DNA of 64,000 bases from Phycisphaerae bacterium (lineage in GTDB: Bacteria; Planctomycetota; Phycisphaerae; Tepidisphaerales; Tepidisphaeraceae). The translations under genes were made by a program, and so were the position numbers. The notes beneath the pieces are model-generated. The model was not told the DNA's origin. It saw only the letters and a list, made by a program, of their open reading frames with translations, and did not search any database. The stretch lies in the NCBI GenBank assembly GCA_026004655.1, contig BPJO01000006.1:62001-126000 (forward strand), written 5' to 3'. Below are positions 55,206 through 64,000 of the stretch, in pieces. Numbering within the stretch: the first letter of the stretch is position 1; each line of letters begins with the position of its first letter.

Positions 55206-55409
55206 TCATTGTTCCGGACGATAGACCGCGGCAGAATAAATGGACCAAATATGCACGATCCATCCTAACCAGATTAACCACAACAAGGCCGCAAGTATGA
55301 AATGGATCCCCGCAGCCAACAAGCGTCCCTGTACGAGTTGACCCAAACCGGGAATAAAAAAACTGCAAATTGCAGCCAGTACATTGGCGGTCGAACCTGG
55401 TTCAGACAT
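55206..55409 (-). CDS. Small two-helix membrane protein (TM2/DUF5683-like)
   Basis: 67 aa, ATG 55409 with AGGGTGGG upstream. Two hydrophobic segments (about 8-26 and 33-55) separated by GLGQLVQGRLLAAGI, the PGxGQ-turn that TM2-domain and DUF5683 proteins share. Their function is unknown. The gene is convergent with the Fic-like gene, 11 bp apart. Confidence 0.62.
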   Translation of the reverse strand: MSEPGSTANVLAAICSFFIPGLGQLVQGRLLAAGIHFILAALLWLIWLGWIVHIWSIYSAAVYRPEQ

Positions 55410-55496
55410 ACCCACCCTTTCTCAACATTCTAAAACCATTTTAGGGAGGTGATTGTGCTATCAAAAAAATTTCGTGTGAAAATTATTTAGATTGGA

Positions 55497-57104
55497 TCAG
55501 CCCAATGATTCGAAGAAATCATTTCCCTTGTCATCCACGATGATAAAGGCAGGGAAGTCGATCACCTCGATTTTTCGAACGGCTTCCATACCCAAGTCTT
55601 CAAAATCGACCAGTTCGACTTTTTTGATGTTGGATTGTGCCAGAATCGCTGCCGGTCCTCCGATGGATCCGAGATAGAATCCGCCGTACTTTTTGCAGGC
55701 TTCGGTGACCGATTTGGAACGATTTCCCTTGGCAATCATGATCAGGCTGCCTCCATGGGACTGGAACAGCTCTGTAAAAGCGTCCATGCGTCCTGCGGTG
55801 GTCGGACCGAACGATCCGCTGGGCATCCCTTGGGGGGTTTTGGCAGGTCCTGCGTAGTAAATCGGATAATCTTTGAAATACTGAGGCATAGGTTTGCCTT
55901 CTTCGAGCATCTTTCGGATTCGTGCGTGTGCTGCGTCACGGGCGACGATAAGCGTTCCGGTCAGCTCCAGACGCGTTTTGACTGGAAATTTGGTCAAGAT
56001 CGCACGGACCTTGTCCATCCCGATTGACAGATCGATTTTGACCGGTGGTGCCAGTTCCGGGGCCTGTTTGGGAAGATATTTTTGAGGTTCAAACTCGAGC
56101 TGTTCGAGAAAAACCCCGTCCCGAGTGATTTTGCCTTTTACCTGACGGTCTGCGCTGCAGGAAACCCCTATCCCGATGGGACAACTCGCCGCGTGACGGG
56201 GCATACGGATGACCCGTACGTCGTGTGCGAAATATTTTCCCCCGAACTGAGCACCGATTTTAGTGTCACGGGCGATATCCAGGATGCGTTTTTCCCATTC
56301 CAGGTCGCGAAACGCGCGTCCGCCTTCTGATCCTGTGGTTGGGAGGTGGTCAAGGTATCCACAGGAAGCGAGCTTGACGTATTTGAGATTGGCCTCGGCG
56401 CTGGTCCCTCCGACAACAATCGCCAAGTGATAAGGCGGGCAGGCACTGGTGCCTAAATCCTTGAGTCGAGACCGAATAAATGACTCAAAATCTTGATCAT
56501 TCAATACGGCAGGGGTCTGCTGGTACAAGTACGATTTATTAGCCGACCCACCACCTTTGGCGATGAATAGAAAGTGGTAGCTGTCTCCCCGGTCGACCAT
56601 CAGGTCGATCTGGGCAGGAAGGTTGCAGGCGGTGTTTTTTTCCTTGAACATCTCCAGCGGAGCCAATTGAGAATACCGCAAGTTACGCTCTTGGTAGGTT
56701 TCCCAGATTCCTCGGGACAAGGCTTCAGATTCATCGAAATCCGTCAAAACGTATTGACCTTTTTTCCCCATGACAATGGCTGTGCCGGTATCTTGGCAGG
56801 TCGGCAACTGACCGGCCGAAGCGACCACCGCATTTTGAAGCTGGGTATAAATCACGAACCGGTCATTGTCCGAAGCCTCCGGATCCGATAACTCTTCTGC
56901 CAATTTCCGAAGGTGGGACGGTCGGAAGTAGAAATTAATGTCAGTAAAAGCTTGTTTAGCAAGGACTTGCAGCGCTTGGGGCTGTACCCGCAGGTAAGTT
57001 TTTCCTTCCACTTCAACGGTCGAAACAAAATCGCCGGTGAGTTTGCGATAAACCGTCGTGTCTTCACCGAGTTGAATAGTCGGTTCGTAAACAAAAGTAG
57101 CCAT
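55497..57104 (-). CDS. fumA: Class I fumarate hydratase, iron-sulfur dependent
   Basis: 535 aa, normal for FumA/FumB. Motifs and cluster Cys: [94 protein letters not shown] and [17 protein letters not shown]. It hydrates fumarate to malate in the citric acid cycle and is oxygen sensitive. Transcription from TTGTCC-N16-TATAAT should start on the start codon: the -10 ends 7 nt before ATG 57104 and no ribosome binding site exists. Confidence 0.95.
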   Translation of the reverse strand: MATFVYEPTIQLGEDTTVYRKLTGDFVSTVEVEGKTYLRVQPQALQVLAKQAFTDINFYFRPSHLRKLAEELSDPEASDNDRFVIYTQLQNAVVASAGQLPTCQDTGTAIVMGKKGQYVLTDFDESEALSRGIWETYQERNLRYSQLAPLEMFKEKNTACNLPAQIDLMVDRGDSYHFLFIAKGGGSANKSYLYQQTPAVLNDQDFESFIRSRLKDLGTSACPPYHLAIVVGGTSAEANLKYVKLASCGYLDHLPTTGSEGGRAFRDLEWEKRILDIARDTKIGAQFGGKYFAHDVRVIRMPRHAASCPIGIGVSCSADRQVKGKITRDGVFLEQLEFEPQKYLPKQAPELAPPVKIDLSIGMDKVRAILTKFPVKTRLELTGTLIVARDAAHARIRKMLEEGKPMPQYFKDYPIYYAGPAKTPQGMPSGSFGPTTAGRMDAFTELFQSHGGSLIMIAKGNRSKSVTEACKKYGGFYLGSIGGPAAILAQSNIKKVELVDFEDLGMEAVRKIEVIDFPAFIIVDDKGNDFFESLG

Positions 57105-57111
57105 CGGATTG

Positions 57112-57139
57112 ATTATAATCTGTCCGATTCAAAGGACAA
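57112..57139 (-). promoter_or_regulatory. Promoter of fumarase, leaderless
   Basis: TTGTCC (57139-57134), a 16-nt spacer and a perfect TATAAT (57117-57112). Only seven nucleotides separate the -10 from ATG 57104, which matches a start of transcription at the A of the codon. Confidence 0.75.
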
Positions 57140-57227
57140 AAAAATCCGAATAAGACGAATTGACGCATCTTTTCAGAAAAAGTTCTGAACCCACCAACCC
57201 GTTGATGTCTCGCACCACACAAAACGA

Positions 57228-57873
57228 TCACGCGTTCGGTCCGATCAACCCCCATTTGGTCAACAGGTTTTTGGCCCGAGAGGAAAGCCACAACTTCTGA
57301 CCGTCCGAGGAATGCCCGATCCAATCCCGTTCGGCCAGGTGGGCAATGACGTGCCCCAAAAATGTCGGAGAATCGTCAGGTTCAAGTAACTGCGCCGGCA
57401 ACTGGGGTTGATTGACAGCCCCCAGACGACGAACCAACCGGGCCCCCCCGTTCAATGACCATCGTATCGATGCTGGCTGGGATGTTTTGTTTTCGTTGGA
57501 TGCCCCCTACCAGAAACCGATGGGCAAACAATAGCTTGTCCAATACGGGATGAAATACGGGACCGGCAATCTGTGCATCAGCCCATCTTTTCCCTCGGGT
57601 TTTCCGATCGATCAGGAAACAAAGGCCCGCACTGCCTCCCAGCATGACCATGACCCAGCCATAAAAGGTGATTCCGCTGCTCCCAAACCAAATGATGCAC
57701 AAAACAGTTGCCAGCGCCGCCAGCGCGATACTCAGCAGAATGGTACAGATCAATCCGAGCGTCAAAGACGTCTTGGCCGCTTCGCCGTCGGATCTTTCTT
57801 CGGCCAACATCTTGAAAAGGACAGGATCCTCAGTCGGCGTTAACACAACAGGTGATGAACCAGATACACTCAT
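57228..57873 (-). CDS. Membrane protein of unknown function, frameshifted
   Basis: About 214 aa when one G is removed from the seven-G run at 57443-57449. The first part has two membrane helices (about 37-60 and 65-83, TSLTLGLICTILLSIALAAL and GWVMVMLGGSAGLCFLI) and the remaining frame continues with a soluble domain (GARLVRRLGAVNQPQLPAQ, SPTFLGHVIAHLAERDWIG). I do not recognise the family. The start ATG 57873 has TATTAT seven bases upstream and no ribosome binding site, like fumarase. Confidence 0.6.
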
Positions 57874-57880
57874 CACTGTT

Positions 57881-57886
57881 ATAATA
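57881..57886 (-). promoter_or_regulatory. -10 hexamer of the membrane-protein gene, leaderless
   Basis: TATTAT at 57886-57881 lies 7 nt upstream of ATG 57873, the same arrangement as for fumarase and pdxJ. The matching -35 is weak. Confidence 0.45.
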
Positions 57887-57904
57887 GGCCCTGTCCGACG
57901 GGAT

Positions 57905-59128
57905 TCAGAAATACTCGTAACAGAATGGCGTCTGCCCCTCTGCCAATACCTCCAGCGCACGCACCGCCTCGGGACGGTACACCGAAACGAATCCTAGATG
58001 AACCGCTGTCGAACACCGTAATTCCCCGGCAGCAATCGAAGCCCAAACGACATCCGAGACTGTTAAATCCGGTTCAGAACTCGAATGTTCTGCCTGTACA
58101 GTTTCACCGGACAGATCAAGGGTAAAACGACTGACCGTGCCTTCACATTCCCGGACCGCCAAGCAGACACGCTGGTGAACAGGACGTGCAATCCGTTGTC
58201 CCGTCCAGAATCCGACATGATCCAGAATACGCATCTGCATTCGTGTGATCGTCTGACAGGTGGCTGACAGATGTTCCACACGACGATGTGGTACCTGATG
58301 CTCCTTCAGCAACAGGTTCAATGGAACATCAACGGGCAAAACGATTCTCGCCAGACCATACTGATCCTTCAGTGATCCCAGAAATCTCAGGATCGACTTC
58401 AATCCTTCAATATCTGAAAAACCGGGTTGAACGGTGACAGCAACCGTCTTTTCTTCTTCGATCACCGTGCGAAGCCAAAGATATGCACGAATCGAATCGG
58501 ACTGTTGATCGACGAACAACTGCGTATCGGGGGTTAGATGTGCCAACCATTCGTCCATGGCAGCCGGGCTGGTTTCGACATCACACATCCCTGATTCGGC
58601 CTGTTTCAAACGACAACGGATCATCGCCGGTTTGTCACCGGGAGTTCCGAACCGCCAATTCGAACTAGCCCCCGGAGGCAAAATCAGTGTCGGAAGGGTC
58701 CAGACATTTTGCCGTTCGACCAACCCATACCCGAAATGTTCATAAAACGACACCCGAAACGGCATCAGTGCGGAAACAACCTGTTTCCGTTCACGCGCAC
58801 GTTGGAGCAAAGCATCCATGACCTGAGAAGCCACCCCCCTTTCCTCTCCCGAACGTCGACGATGTGACTTTGATGCTCCCACCCAAGCCACCCCCTGACA
58901 GTCCAGACGTTTGCCCCGAATATACATGTGCAACGACAACGAGGTTGCAGTACCGACATCGACCCCGTTTTCGGTCGCGATCGCTACGTCTCCGTCCATG
59001 AAACGACCCGTCCGAGTTCGTTGAATGAACGACTCCAGTTCGTTTTCTCGACTCCCGTAACACTGCCAGCGGATCCTGGCGATACGTTCGAGTTGATCCC
59101 GTCCTGTCCATTCAATGTTCAGTGGCAT
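57905..59128 (-). CDS. Eis-like GNAT N-acetyltransferase
   Basis: 407 aa from ATG 59128. Two GNAT domains and a C-terminal SCP2-like domain (about 305-407, with DLSGETVQAEHSSSEPDLTVSDVVWASIAAGELR) are the Eis architecture. The acetyl-CoA pocket is in GVAWVGASKSHRRRSGEERGVASQVMDALL, where the R/Q-x-x-G-x-A-like loop is expanded. MPFRVSFYEHFGYGLVERQ follows, also typical. Eis enzymes acetylate aminoglycosides or proteins; the substrate here is unknown. Confidence 0.85.
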   Translation of the reverse strand: MPLNIEWTGRDQLERIARIRWQCYGSRENELESFIQRTRTGRFMDGDVAIATENGVDVGTATSLSLHMYIRGKRLDCQGVAWVGASKSHRRRSGEERGVASQVMDALLQRARERKQVVSALMPFRVSFYEHFGYGLVERQNVWTLPTLILPPGASSNWRFGTPGDKPAMIRCRLKQAESGMCDVETSPAAMDEWLAHLTPDTQLFVDQQSDSIRAYLWLRTVIEEEKTVAVTVQPGFSDIEGLKSILRFLGSLKDQYGLARIVLPVDVPLNLLLKEHQVPHRRVEHLSATCQTITRMQMRILDHVGFWTGQRIARPVHQRVCLAVRECEGTVSRFTLDLSGETVQAEHSSSEPDLTVSDVVWASIAAGELRCSTAVHLGFVSVYRPEAVRALEVLAEGQTPFCYEYF

Positions 59129-59161
59129 GGGGACCAATCTATCCGCTGAGCGAAGGTCTGA

Positions 59162-60157
59162 CTACCACTGCCAGATGATCGGAATCCAGACATAGTGATC
59201 GTTCGATCGGTCTATATGCCCGAACCCGGGAAATGGCAGGTGCGCACCGGCCACCAGTAATCGTTCCGAAGCACAACGGTCATAGATTTTTTGTCGGGTC
59301 TGAACCCCTTGCTCGGCATTGGTGTCATACACCGCTTTCCATTCCGGATGAATCAGTTGAAACGGGGCCAAGTGAGCACAATCCGAAATATAAAGCATCG
59401 ATTCGGACCCGGACTGGATAGAAACAATCACGTGTCCTGGGGTATGACCGGGGGCTGATTCGATTCGGACACCGGGCAGTATTTCGATACTGTTTTCAAA
59501 TGTATGAACTCGGTCGCGGGCTTGATTCAGGTATTCGATAAATCGTCGCCCCCCGGCTGCGACTTGCGGTTTCATCTCTTCGGGTAAAAGCGATCGGGAT
59601 AAGTCCGGATCTGACCAGAATGATCGCTCGGTGTTCGAAACATGAATGGTAGCTTTTTTGAATAATTCCGGTCCGGCCAACAATCCTCCGACATGATCCG
59701 GATGAATGTGAGTGATTAAAACATGATCGATCGTGTTCGGATCAATCCCTGCACGTCGAAGGTTTTCAGACAGTTTGCCCGTTGCAGGCCCAAAAAGGTT
59801 ACCACAGCCGGTGTCGATCAAGAGTGTTTTTTCGGCCGATCGGATCAGCAGTGTGTTGACATGACCGGGAACCGATTCGGGGGAAAGAAACGTTTTCCGG
59901 GCGGTTTCGATGAGCTGATCACCGGTTTCAGGGAACAGCACTTTGGGCTGCATGCTAAACCCCCCATCGCTGAACAGAATCAGGTCGAATTGGCCCAGTT
60001 GATGTCGGTAAAACCCCGCTCCCTGGATCGACAGATTAGTCGTCTCGGGAGTCGTTTGTGCCCGAAGAACCGATCCCCCGAATAAAGTCGCCAATCCTAC
60101 CAGCCCGGTCCATTTCAAGGAATCACGTCGGGACAGGGTCTGATTTACCGTATCCAT
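59162..60157 (-). CDS. Tat-exported metallo-beta-lactamase-fold hydrolase
   Basis: 331 aa. The N-terminus has a twin-arginine signal SRRDSLKWTGLVGLATLFG followed by AQA-like cleavage, so the folded enzyme should be exported. The MBL signature is THIHPDHVGGLL, with further His and Asp in SAPGHTPGHVIV and YISDCAHLAP, and the distal GAHLPFPGFGH. Related proteins are lactonases or quorum-quenching hydrolases; the substrate is not determined. It lies just upstream of the flagellar genes but separated by 72 bp. Confidence 0.85.
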   Translation of the reverse strand: MDTVNQTLSRRDSLKWTGLVGLATLFGGSVLRAQTTPETTNLSIQGAGFYRHQLGQFDLILFSDGGFSMQPKVLFPETGDQLIETARKTFLSPESVPGHVNTLLIRSAEKTLLIDTGCGNLFGPATGKLSENLRRAGIDPNTIDHVLITHIHPDHVGGLLAGPELFKKATIHVSNTERSFWSDPDLSRSLLPEEMKPQVAAGGRRFIEYLNQARDRVHTFENSIEILPGVRIESAPGHTPGHVIVSIQSGSESMLYISDCAHLAPFQLIHPEWKAVYDTNAEQGVQTRQKIYDRCASERLLVAGAHLPFPGFGHIDRSNDHYVWIPIIWQW

Positions 60158-60229
60158 CTCAAGCTCCCGTTCAAGTTGCCCGATTATAGACCCGGCTAAG
60201 ACCCCTCGACAACGTTACAGGTATGCCTG

Positions 60230-60667
60230 CTAGTCGGCAGCCTGTCCAACGGTCGAAGCCGAGGTGACGCTGGTCACGTTCTCGAACGCCATTTTTTGAC
60301 CGTTATCCAGTTCGAGAAACATGTTCCCGTCTTCGACTTTGACAGAGGTGACTATTCCTTCCAGATCTTCTCCCCGCGCGTTTTTTCCTTTGACGAACTT
60401 TCCGATCATAGCCCCTGCGGAAGAAAGATTGTTCTGCTGAACCAGCGATTTGAGGGTTTTCTGCAACTGGGTGCTGGATTCGAGTTGACTGATCTGGCTC
60501 ATCTGAGCCAACAGATCTTCATTCTTGGCAGGCTGCATCGGGTCCTGGTTCTGCAGCTGGGTGATCATCATTTGGATAAAATCTTCGGTCTTCAGAGCGA
60601 ACTTGTCTGATTTCAATTGAGACCCCGAAGCCGATCCTGAAACCGTTTTTCCAACATTGGTAACCAT
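60230..60667 (-). CDS. flgD: Flagellar hook assembly protein FlgD
   Basis: 145 aa from ATG 60667 with AGGA upstream; the track-length start is a shadow of fliK. KTEDFIQMMITQLQNQDPMQPAKNEDLLAQMSQISQLES is the FlgD N-terminal motif. The short protein ends after the KNARGEDLEGIVTSVKVEDG tail, so the C-terminal Ig-like domain of larger FlgD is missing; this small form occurs in many bacteria. It scaffolds the hook before hook-filament junction assembly. It follows fliK in the operon. Confidence 0.9.
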   Translation of the reverse strand: MVTNVGKTVSGSASGSQLKSDKFALKTEDFIQMMITQLQNQDPMQPAKNEDLLAQMSQISQLESSTQLQKTLKSLVQQNNLSSAGAMIGKFVKGKNARGEDLEGIVTSVKVEDGNMFLELDNGQKMAFENVTSVTSASTVGQAAD

Positions 60668-60693
60668 CACTTTTGATCCTTCAAAAGGGTATA

Positions 60694-62049
60694 TCAAACC
60701 ACCAGGTCCAGAGGTTCCTGTCCCAAGGCGAGTTTTTCCCACATTTTCTGTAGGAAATCTCGACGTTGTTGTTCCTGTCTATGAGAATGATCCTCAGGCG
60801 ACTGTTGATGGGATGATGAATCCTGATCGCCGGAACGGGTCGAGTTGGAAGAAGAGGATTCGGAAGTCTGTCGGACTTGTATCCGATCCACGTTGACCCC
60901 CGCCGCTTCGAGTGAATGCTTGAGCTGTTGCATCGAATGACTCAGAAGTCGTGTCGCTTCTTCGTTGGAGGTTTGAAAAGAAGCTGTCAAGGTTCCTTCA
61001 TCCACGCTGACGTCGATTTGCAACTGACCGAGATTAGGCGGATCGAGTCGAATCTTCATGGTCCCCCCGTTGGGCGTCAGATCGGATTTGATTCCAGTAA
61101 TAATCCTGTCCACATTCTGCTCAACGAACCGGTCCTCGGGAGTCGGAGTAGACAGAGGGACATGAACAGACTTGGCATTTTCCAACATCTGTTTAGGAGC
61201 CGTTGCTGCAGGAGTCATACTCAGACCCGCATCCGTATCGGTATCTGATAAAACCTGAACCGCCAGAGACGAATCATCGTCCTGCACGGGAGACATTCCC
61301 TGAATGATCCATTCTTCCGAAGTTGCAGTCGAAGTCTGTCCCGCAGATTTTGGCGGGGATACGCCCACTTCCGACTGCAGGTCTGTTGCGGATACCCTTT
61401 CTGTTGTGGTCGGAATGGTGTTCGAGACAGTCGATGTGGATTTTGACATCAAGCTCATTTTGTGGACGGGTGAATGAACTGTCTTCCCTCCGGCTGACGT
61501 CATTTCGGTCATTTCGATATCGGTTGATGTCGGGACGGTATCCAATTGTTCGTTGATCGAATCGATAGTTGTGGGTTGTACCGAACTCCCCGAGGCCGAG
61601 GGGGACGGTGAAATCAAAAGTAGCTCAGTCTGATCAGACGCAGCATCAGCACTGGTGCTATGCGATTGCGGTTTGGAATCGTTCTGAATATCTGACTCAG
61701 GATCGGGAACCGGATCCTTCGATACGGTTTCGGTCGTTGAATCCCGGACTTTTGGATCGGATTTTTCGGTCTGTTCAGACGCCGATTCCTCTGCCTGAAC
61801 CGAGTTGTCGGATGATGTTCCGAGCTTTTCGGTTTCCTGTTTCGGGGAGTTGCTAGTTGGAGCGGTTTGGGGTTCGGCCGGCGTACGATCCTCTGACCGT
61901 TTTGCGACGGTCCGTGTCAAATCTGTTCCGGACCGATGTTTCATGACTTCCTGAAACCGTACGGACGGATTTTCGGTCCGAGAGAAGCGAGAAAAAGACT
62001 TGAGATTCCGGGATGATGCCACCGGAAGATCGACAACTTGATCGGGCAT
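60694..62049 (-). CDS. fliK: Flagellar hook-length control protein FliK
   Basis: 451 aa. A long, low-complexity, Ser/Thr/Pro/Glu/Asp-rich N-terminal region (about 1-320) is followed by the conserved C-terminal domain: GGTMKIRLDPPNLGQLQIDVSVDEGTLTASFQTSNEEATRLLSHS and LKHSLEAAGVNVDRIQVRQ. This is the FliK_C fold that signals substrate switching of the flagellar export gate. It overlaps neither neighbour and sits 26 bp upstream of flgD. Confidence 0.92.
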   Translation of the reverse strand: MPDQVVDLPVASSRNLKSFSRFSRTENPSVRFQEVMKHRSGTDLTRTVAKRSEDRTPAEPQTAPTSNSPKQETEKLGTSSDNSVQAEESASEQTEKSDPKVRDSTTETVSKDPVPDPESDIQNDSKPQSHSTSADAASDQTELLLISPSPSASGSSVQPTTIDSINEQLDTVPTSTDIEMTEMTSAGGKTVHSPVHKMSLMSKSTSTVSNTIPTTTERVSATDLQSEVGVSPPKSAGQTSTATSEEWIIQGMSPVQDDDSSLAVQVLSDTDTDAGLSMTPAATAPKQMLENAKSVHVPLSTPTPEDRFVEQNVDRIITGIKSDLTPNGGTMKIRLDPPNLGQLQIDVSVDEGTLTASFQTSNEEATRLLSHSMQQLKHSLEAAGVNVDRIQVRQTSESSSSNSTRSGDQDSSSHQQSPEDHSHRQEQQRRDFLQKMWEKLALGQEPLDLVV

Positions 62050-62052
62050 GGG

Positions 62053-62724
62053 CTAATCAGCCTTGGCATTGGCCAGCCTCATCTTCTCCAAGAGGGCTTG
62101 GGCACGACTCGTTTCATCCGGCGTCTTGAACTCCTTCAAGATGCCACTCGCGATCCGAGGTTCCATTGATTGCAAATACCGGACCACAACATCGTCTTCC
62201 AGGGAAAGAAATATTTCTTTGGTCTTTTTCGGGGGTAAGGATTGATACAACGCCAGGGTTTTTTGGAACCCCTCGTCCTCAGCCAACCGGGTTTGTTCTG
62301 CCTCGCGTTGACGTAAGGCTTGAGTTTGCTCCTGCAGACGTTTCCGTTGCAGTTCAAAATCTGCTTGAGCCTGTGCAAGTTGTCGACGCTGATCTTCCAG
62401 CTCTCGGCTACGTCGCTCGAGTATGGCCAGTTGAGCATCAAAGGCGGTCTGAATCGTGGTAATTTTTTCCGCAGGCGGACGACCGGCCGCCTGGGCCAAC
62501 AGCGCATCCAAGCGCATCATCGGCGTAAGAGCAGGCAATTCTTGCGCGGGTTGCGTCGTCGGTTGGGTAGTCGGAGATTCGGTCGCCAAGACCAAATTAC
62601 GGATCTCTTGAACCTTGTTACGATCCAGTTTCCCCGAATAAACCAAGTAACCGATCCCCCCGACCAAGGCAAGAAAGTTCAATGCCAACACCGCACTGAT
62701 GAGACTTAGAAGCTTGTTGACCAT
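62053..62724 (-). CDS. MotE-like flagellar coiled-coil protein
   Basis: 223 aa. One N-terminal membrane helix (about 7-28) precedes a Pro/Thr/Gln-rich linker, a long coiled coil (about 90-155, ERRSRELEDQRRQLAQAQAD) and a C-terminal MgtE-N-like helical domain: LALYQSLPPKKTKEIFLSL and VVVRYLQSMEPRIASGILKEF. This matches MotE, a stator or export chaperone encoded near fliJ and fliK. It lies between fliJ and fliK in the same direction. Confidence 0.8.
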   Translation of the reverse strand: MVNKLLSLISAVLALNFLALVGGIGYLVYSGKLDRNKVQEIRNLVLATESPTTQPTTQPAQELPALTPMMRLDALLAQAAGRPPAEKITTIQTAFDAQLAILERRSRELEDQRRQLAQAQADFELQRKRLQEQTQALRQREAEQTRLAEDEGFQKTLALYQSLPPKKTKEIFLSLEDDVVVRYLQSMEPRIASGILKEFKTPDETSRAQALLEKMRLANAKAD

Positions 62725-62781
62725 ATCGCTTTACACCAAACCGCGCAATTCAACCGTTCATCCGAATATACGAATGAATCT

Positions 62782-63255
62782 TCAATTTTCTGACGACTCA
62801 TACCCGTTTTGAAGATTCTGATAAGCGATTTGCGTGCCAGCTTCATCGAGTTGTTCATTTTCTTTTTTGAACTGTCGTTCCATGAACTGTTCGAACTGAC
62901 GATCTCGAAGTTTTTCTATGCTTTTGCGTTGTTTGGCCGCTTCGACCAGGTTCTGTTGTGCCTGTCGGACTTTGGTCTGAGCTTCGGCGATTTTCCTGGC
63001 CAATTCCAGCGCCTGTCGTTCCATCCCCAGAATGTACCTTCGGTGCTGAGTGATAAGGCTGACATCGATTAACCCGGTCAAGTGCTTTTCTCGCATCTGC
63101 TGATTAACGGTCTGGACTCCTTCGTCGAGCCTTTTGAGCTGATCCTGAAGAAGGGTCAACGTCTGAACGGCTTCGGCCAGACGTTTCTGGGCCATGTGTT
63201 CGGCATTTTTACGTTGCCGCAGCACACCATCGAGCTCGAATTCAAATCGTGCCAT
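62782..63255 (-). CDS. fliJ: Flagellar export protein FliJ
   Basis: 157 aa, entirely alpha-helical. The N-terminal FELDGVLRQRKNAEHMAQKRLAEAVQTL and the coiled coil through HRRYILGMERQALELARKIAEAQTKVRQAQ fit the FliJ family: a long antiparallel coiled coil that sits in the FliI hexamer and couples to FlhA. It starts 10 bp after the fliI stop in the canonical fliI-fliJ order. Confidence 0.9.
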   Translation of the reverse strand: MARFEFELDGVLRQRKNAEHMAQKRLAEAVQTLTLLQDQLKRLDEGVQTVNQQMREKHLTGLIDVSLITQHRRYILGMERQALELARKIAEAQTKVRQAQQNLVEAAKQRKSIEKLRDRQFEQFMERQFKKENEQLDEAGTQIAYQNLQNGYESSEN

Positions 63256-63265
63256 GGGTCAGTCC

Positions 63266-64000
63266 TCATTTTCGGGGTTTGGCTTGTAATGTCTTTTCCA
63301 ACTGATCGATCCATTGGTTCAAAACGACCAGTTGGTCGACCGCCTGTTGCAATGTTGTCGGCTGATTTGTTTCCTGTTTGAGAAACTCCAAGATGCGGGG
63401 TCTGGCCTGCACCGCCAGGTCTTGTTCGGGATTCATCCCCGGAACATACGCTCCGATGCTCACCAGATCAGCAATTTCCTCGTAAATCGCCAACAGCGAT
63501 ATAACCCTTCTGGCGAGTTTGATCTGGGATTCCGGACAAACATCTCCCCGCACACGGGAGATCGACTGAATCACATCGATTGCTGGAAAATGCCCCTTGC
63601 CTGCCAGACGACGATTCAACCACAGATGTCCGTCCGAAATACCCTTGACCGCATCCGGGATCGGTTCATTAAAGTCATCCCCTTCGACCAGGACTGTGTA
63701 GAACCCTGTGATGGATCCGGTTTGGGTTTTCCCCGCACGTTCCATGATCTCGGGCAGGAGTGCAAAAACACTCGGGGGAAAACCCTTCGTAGCAGGCGGT
63801 TCCCGGGCGGCTAGACCGATCTGACGCTGGGCTTGAGCCAATCGTGTCAACGAATCCATCAACAGCAGAACGTTGGCGCCCCTGTCTCGAAAATATTCCG
63901 AAACCGTACAAGCGACCTTGGCAGCCCGGACTTTTAACAACGGTGTTTCATCGGACGTGCTGACGATCATGACCACTTTGCGCATTCCTTCCGGACCCAG
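63266..64000 (-). CDS. fliI: Flagellar export ATPase FliI, C-terminal part (cut by window edge)
   Basis: The reading frame is open to the end of the window and continues outside; 244 codons are visible. GANVLLLMDSLTRLAQAQRQIGLAAREPPATKGFPPSVFALLPEIMERAG contains the Walker B Asp and the RxIG-GEPP(A)T motif of the FliI/F1-ATPase family. SDGHLWLNRRLAGKGHFPAIDVIQSISR is the FliI-type switch region. The Walker A region lies beyond the window. FliI drives export of hook and filament proteins. Confidence 0.93.
   Translation of the reverse strand: MGPEGMRKVVMIVSTSDETPLLKVRAAKVACTVSEYFRDRGANVLLLMDSLTRLAQAQRQIGLAAREPPATKGFPPSVFALLPEIMERAGKTQTGSITGFYTVLVEGDDFNEPIPDAVKGISDGHLWLNRRLAGKGHFPAIDVIQSISRVRGDVCPESQIKLARRVISLLAIYEEIADLVSIGAYVPGMNPEQDLAVQARPRILEFLKQETNQPTTLQQAVDQLVVLNQWIDQLEKTLQAKPRK

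Noticed and set aside
1..64000. tRNA genes, CRISPR arrays, insertion sequences and prophage parts.
   Set aside because: No cloverleaf, repeat array, transposase or integrase was recognised by eye; a tRNAscan or repeat search would be needed to exclude degenerate ones.

Overview
The window most likely comes from a planctomycete, probably of the class Phycisphaerae. The strongest clue is a secreted beta-propeller protein whose N-terminus carries a LEPR-XLL-type motif (HLESRRLLAV), seen mainly in that group. Secretin, PilMNO, flagellar and SurA-like genes fit a diderm cell. No tRNA, rRNA, CRISPR array or insertion sequence was recognised. The organism is an inference; no 16S gene is present. Layout: (1) 1-8.1 kb, minus strand: one long type IV pilus / type II secretion-like operon with two pilin-like GspG proteins, three minor pseudopilins, a PilX/GspK-like protein, a small protein, PilM, PilN, PilO, a PilP/GspC-like protein and a truncated secretin. 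(2) 8.1-13.6 kb: an unresolved 617-bp interval, a PLP aminotransferase, UbiE/MenG, VanZ, ParA, LeuD and a sugar isomerase. (3) 13.7-21.5 kb: polyprenyl-linked sugar and membrane proteins (GT2, PAP2, ArnT-like GT, MFS), small lipoproteins and a UDP-glucuronate decarboxylase. (4) 21.6-27.7 kb: a compact type VII secretion-like operon with a WXG100-like protein, a coiled-coil protein, a second small WxD protein and a 1324-aa EssC/EccC-like FtsK ATPase, ending in a translationally coupled glycosyltransferase. (5) 27.7-37.4 kb: ribosomal genes rpsL-rpsG with an upstream SRP RNA, a fucose-isomerase-like/FucU pair, the LEPR-XLL propeller, pdxJ, queC, bioF and HU. (6) 37.5-53.8 kb: a GH10 xylanase, an aminotransferase and an exopolysaccharide cluster (PpiC lipoprotein, GT26, tyrosine autokinase, GT4, GT2, O-antigen ligase, GT9, GT4, flippase, beta-helix protein). 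(7) 53.9-60.2 kb: bifunctional nuclease, a degenerate Fic-like protein, class I fumarase, an Eis-like acetyltransferase and a Tat-exported metallo-hydrolase. (8) 60.2-64 kb: flagellar flgD, fliK, motE-like, fliJ and fliI (cut by the window end). Two window-wide patterns stand out. Seven otherwise intact genes are each split by exactly one extra base in a short or long homopolymer. In the frameshifted entries the coordinates cover the whole inferred gene. Several genes also have a good -10 hexamer only 6-8 nt before the ATG and no ribosome binding site, which suggests leaderless transcripts.
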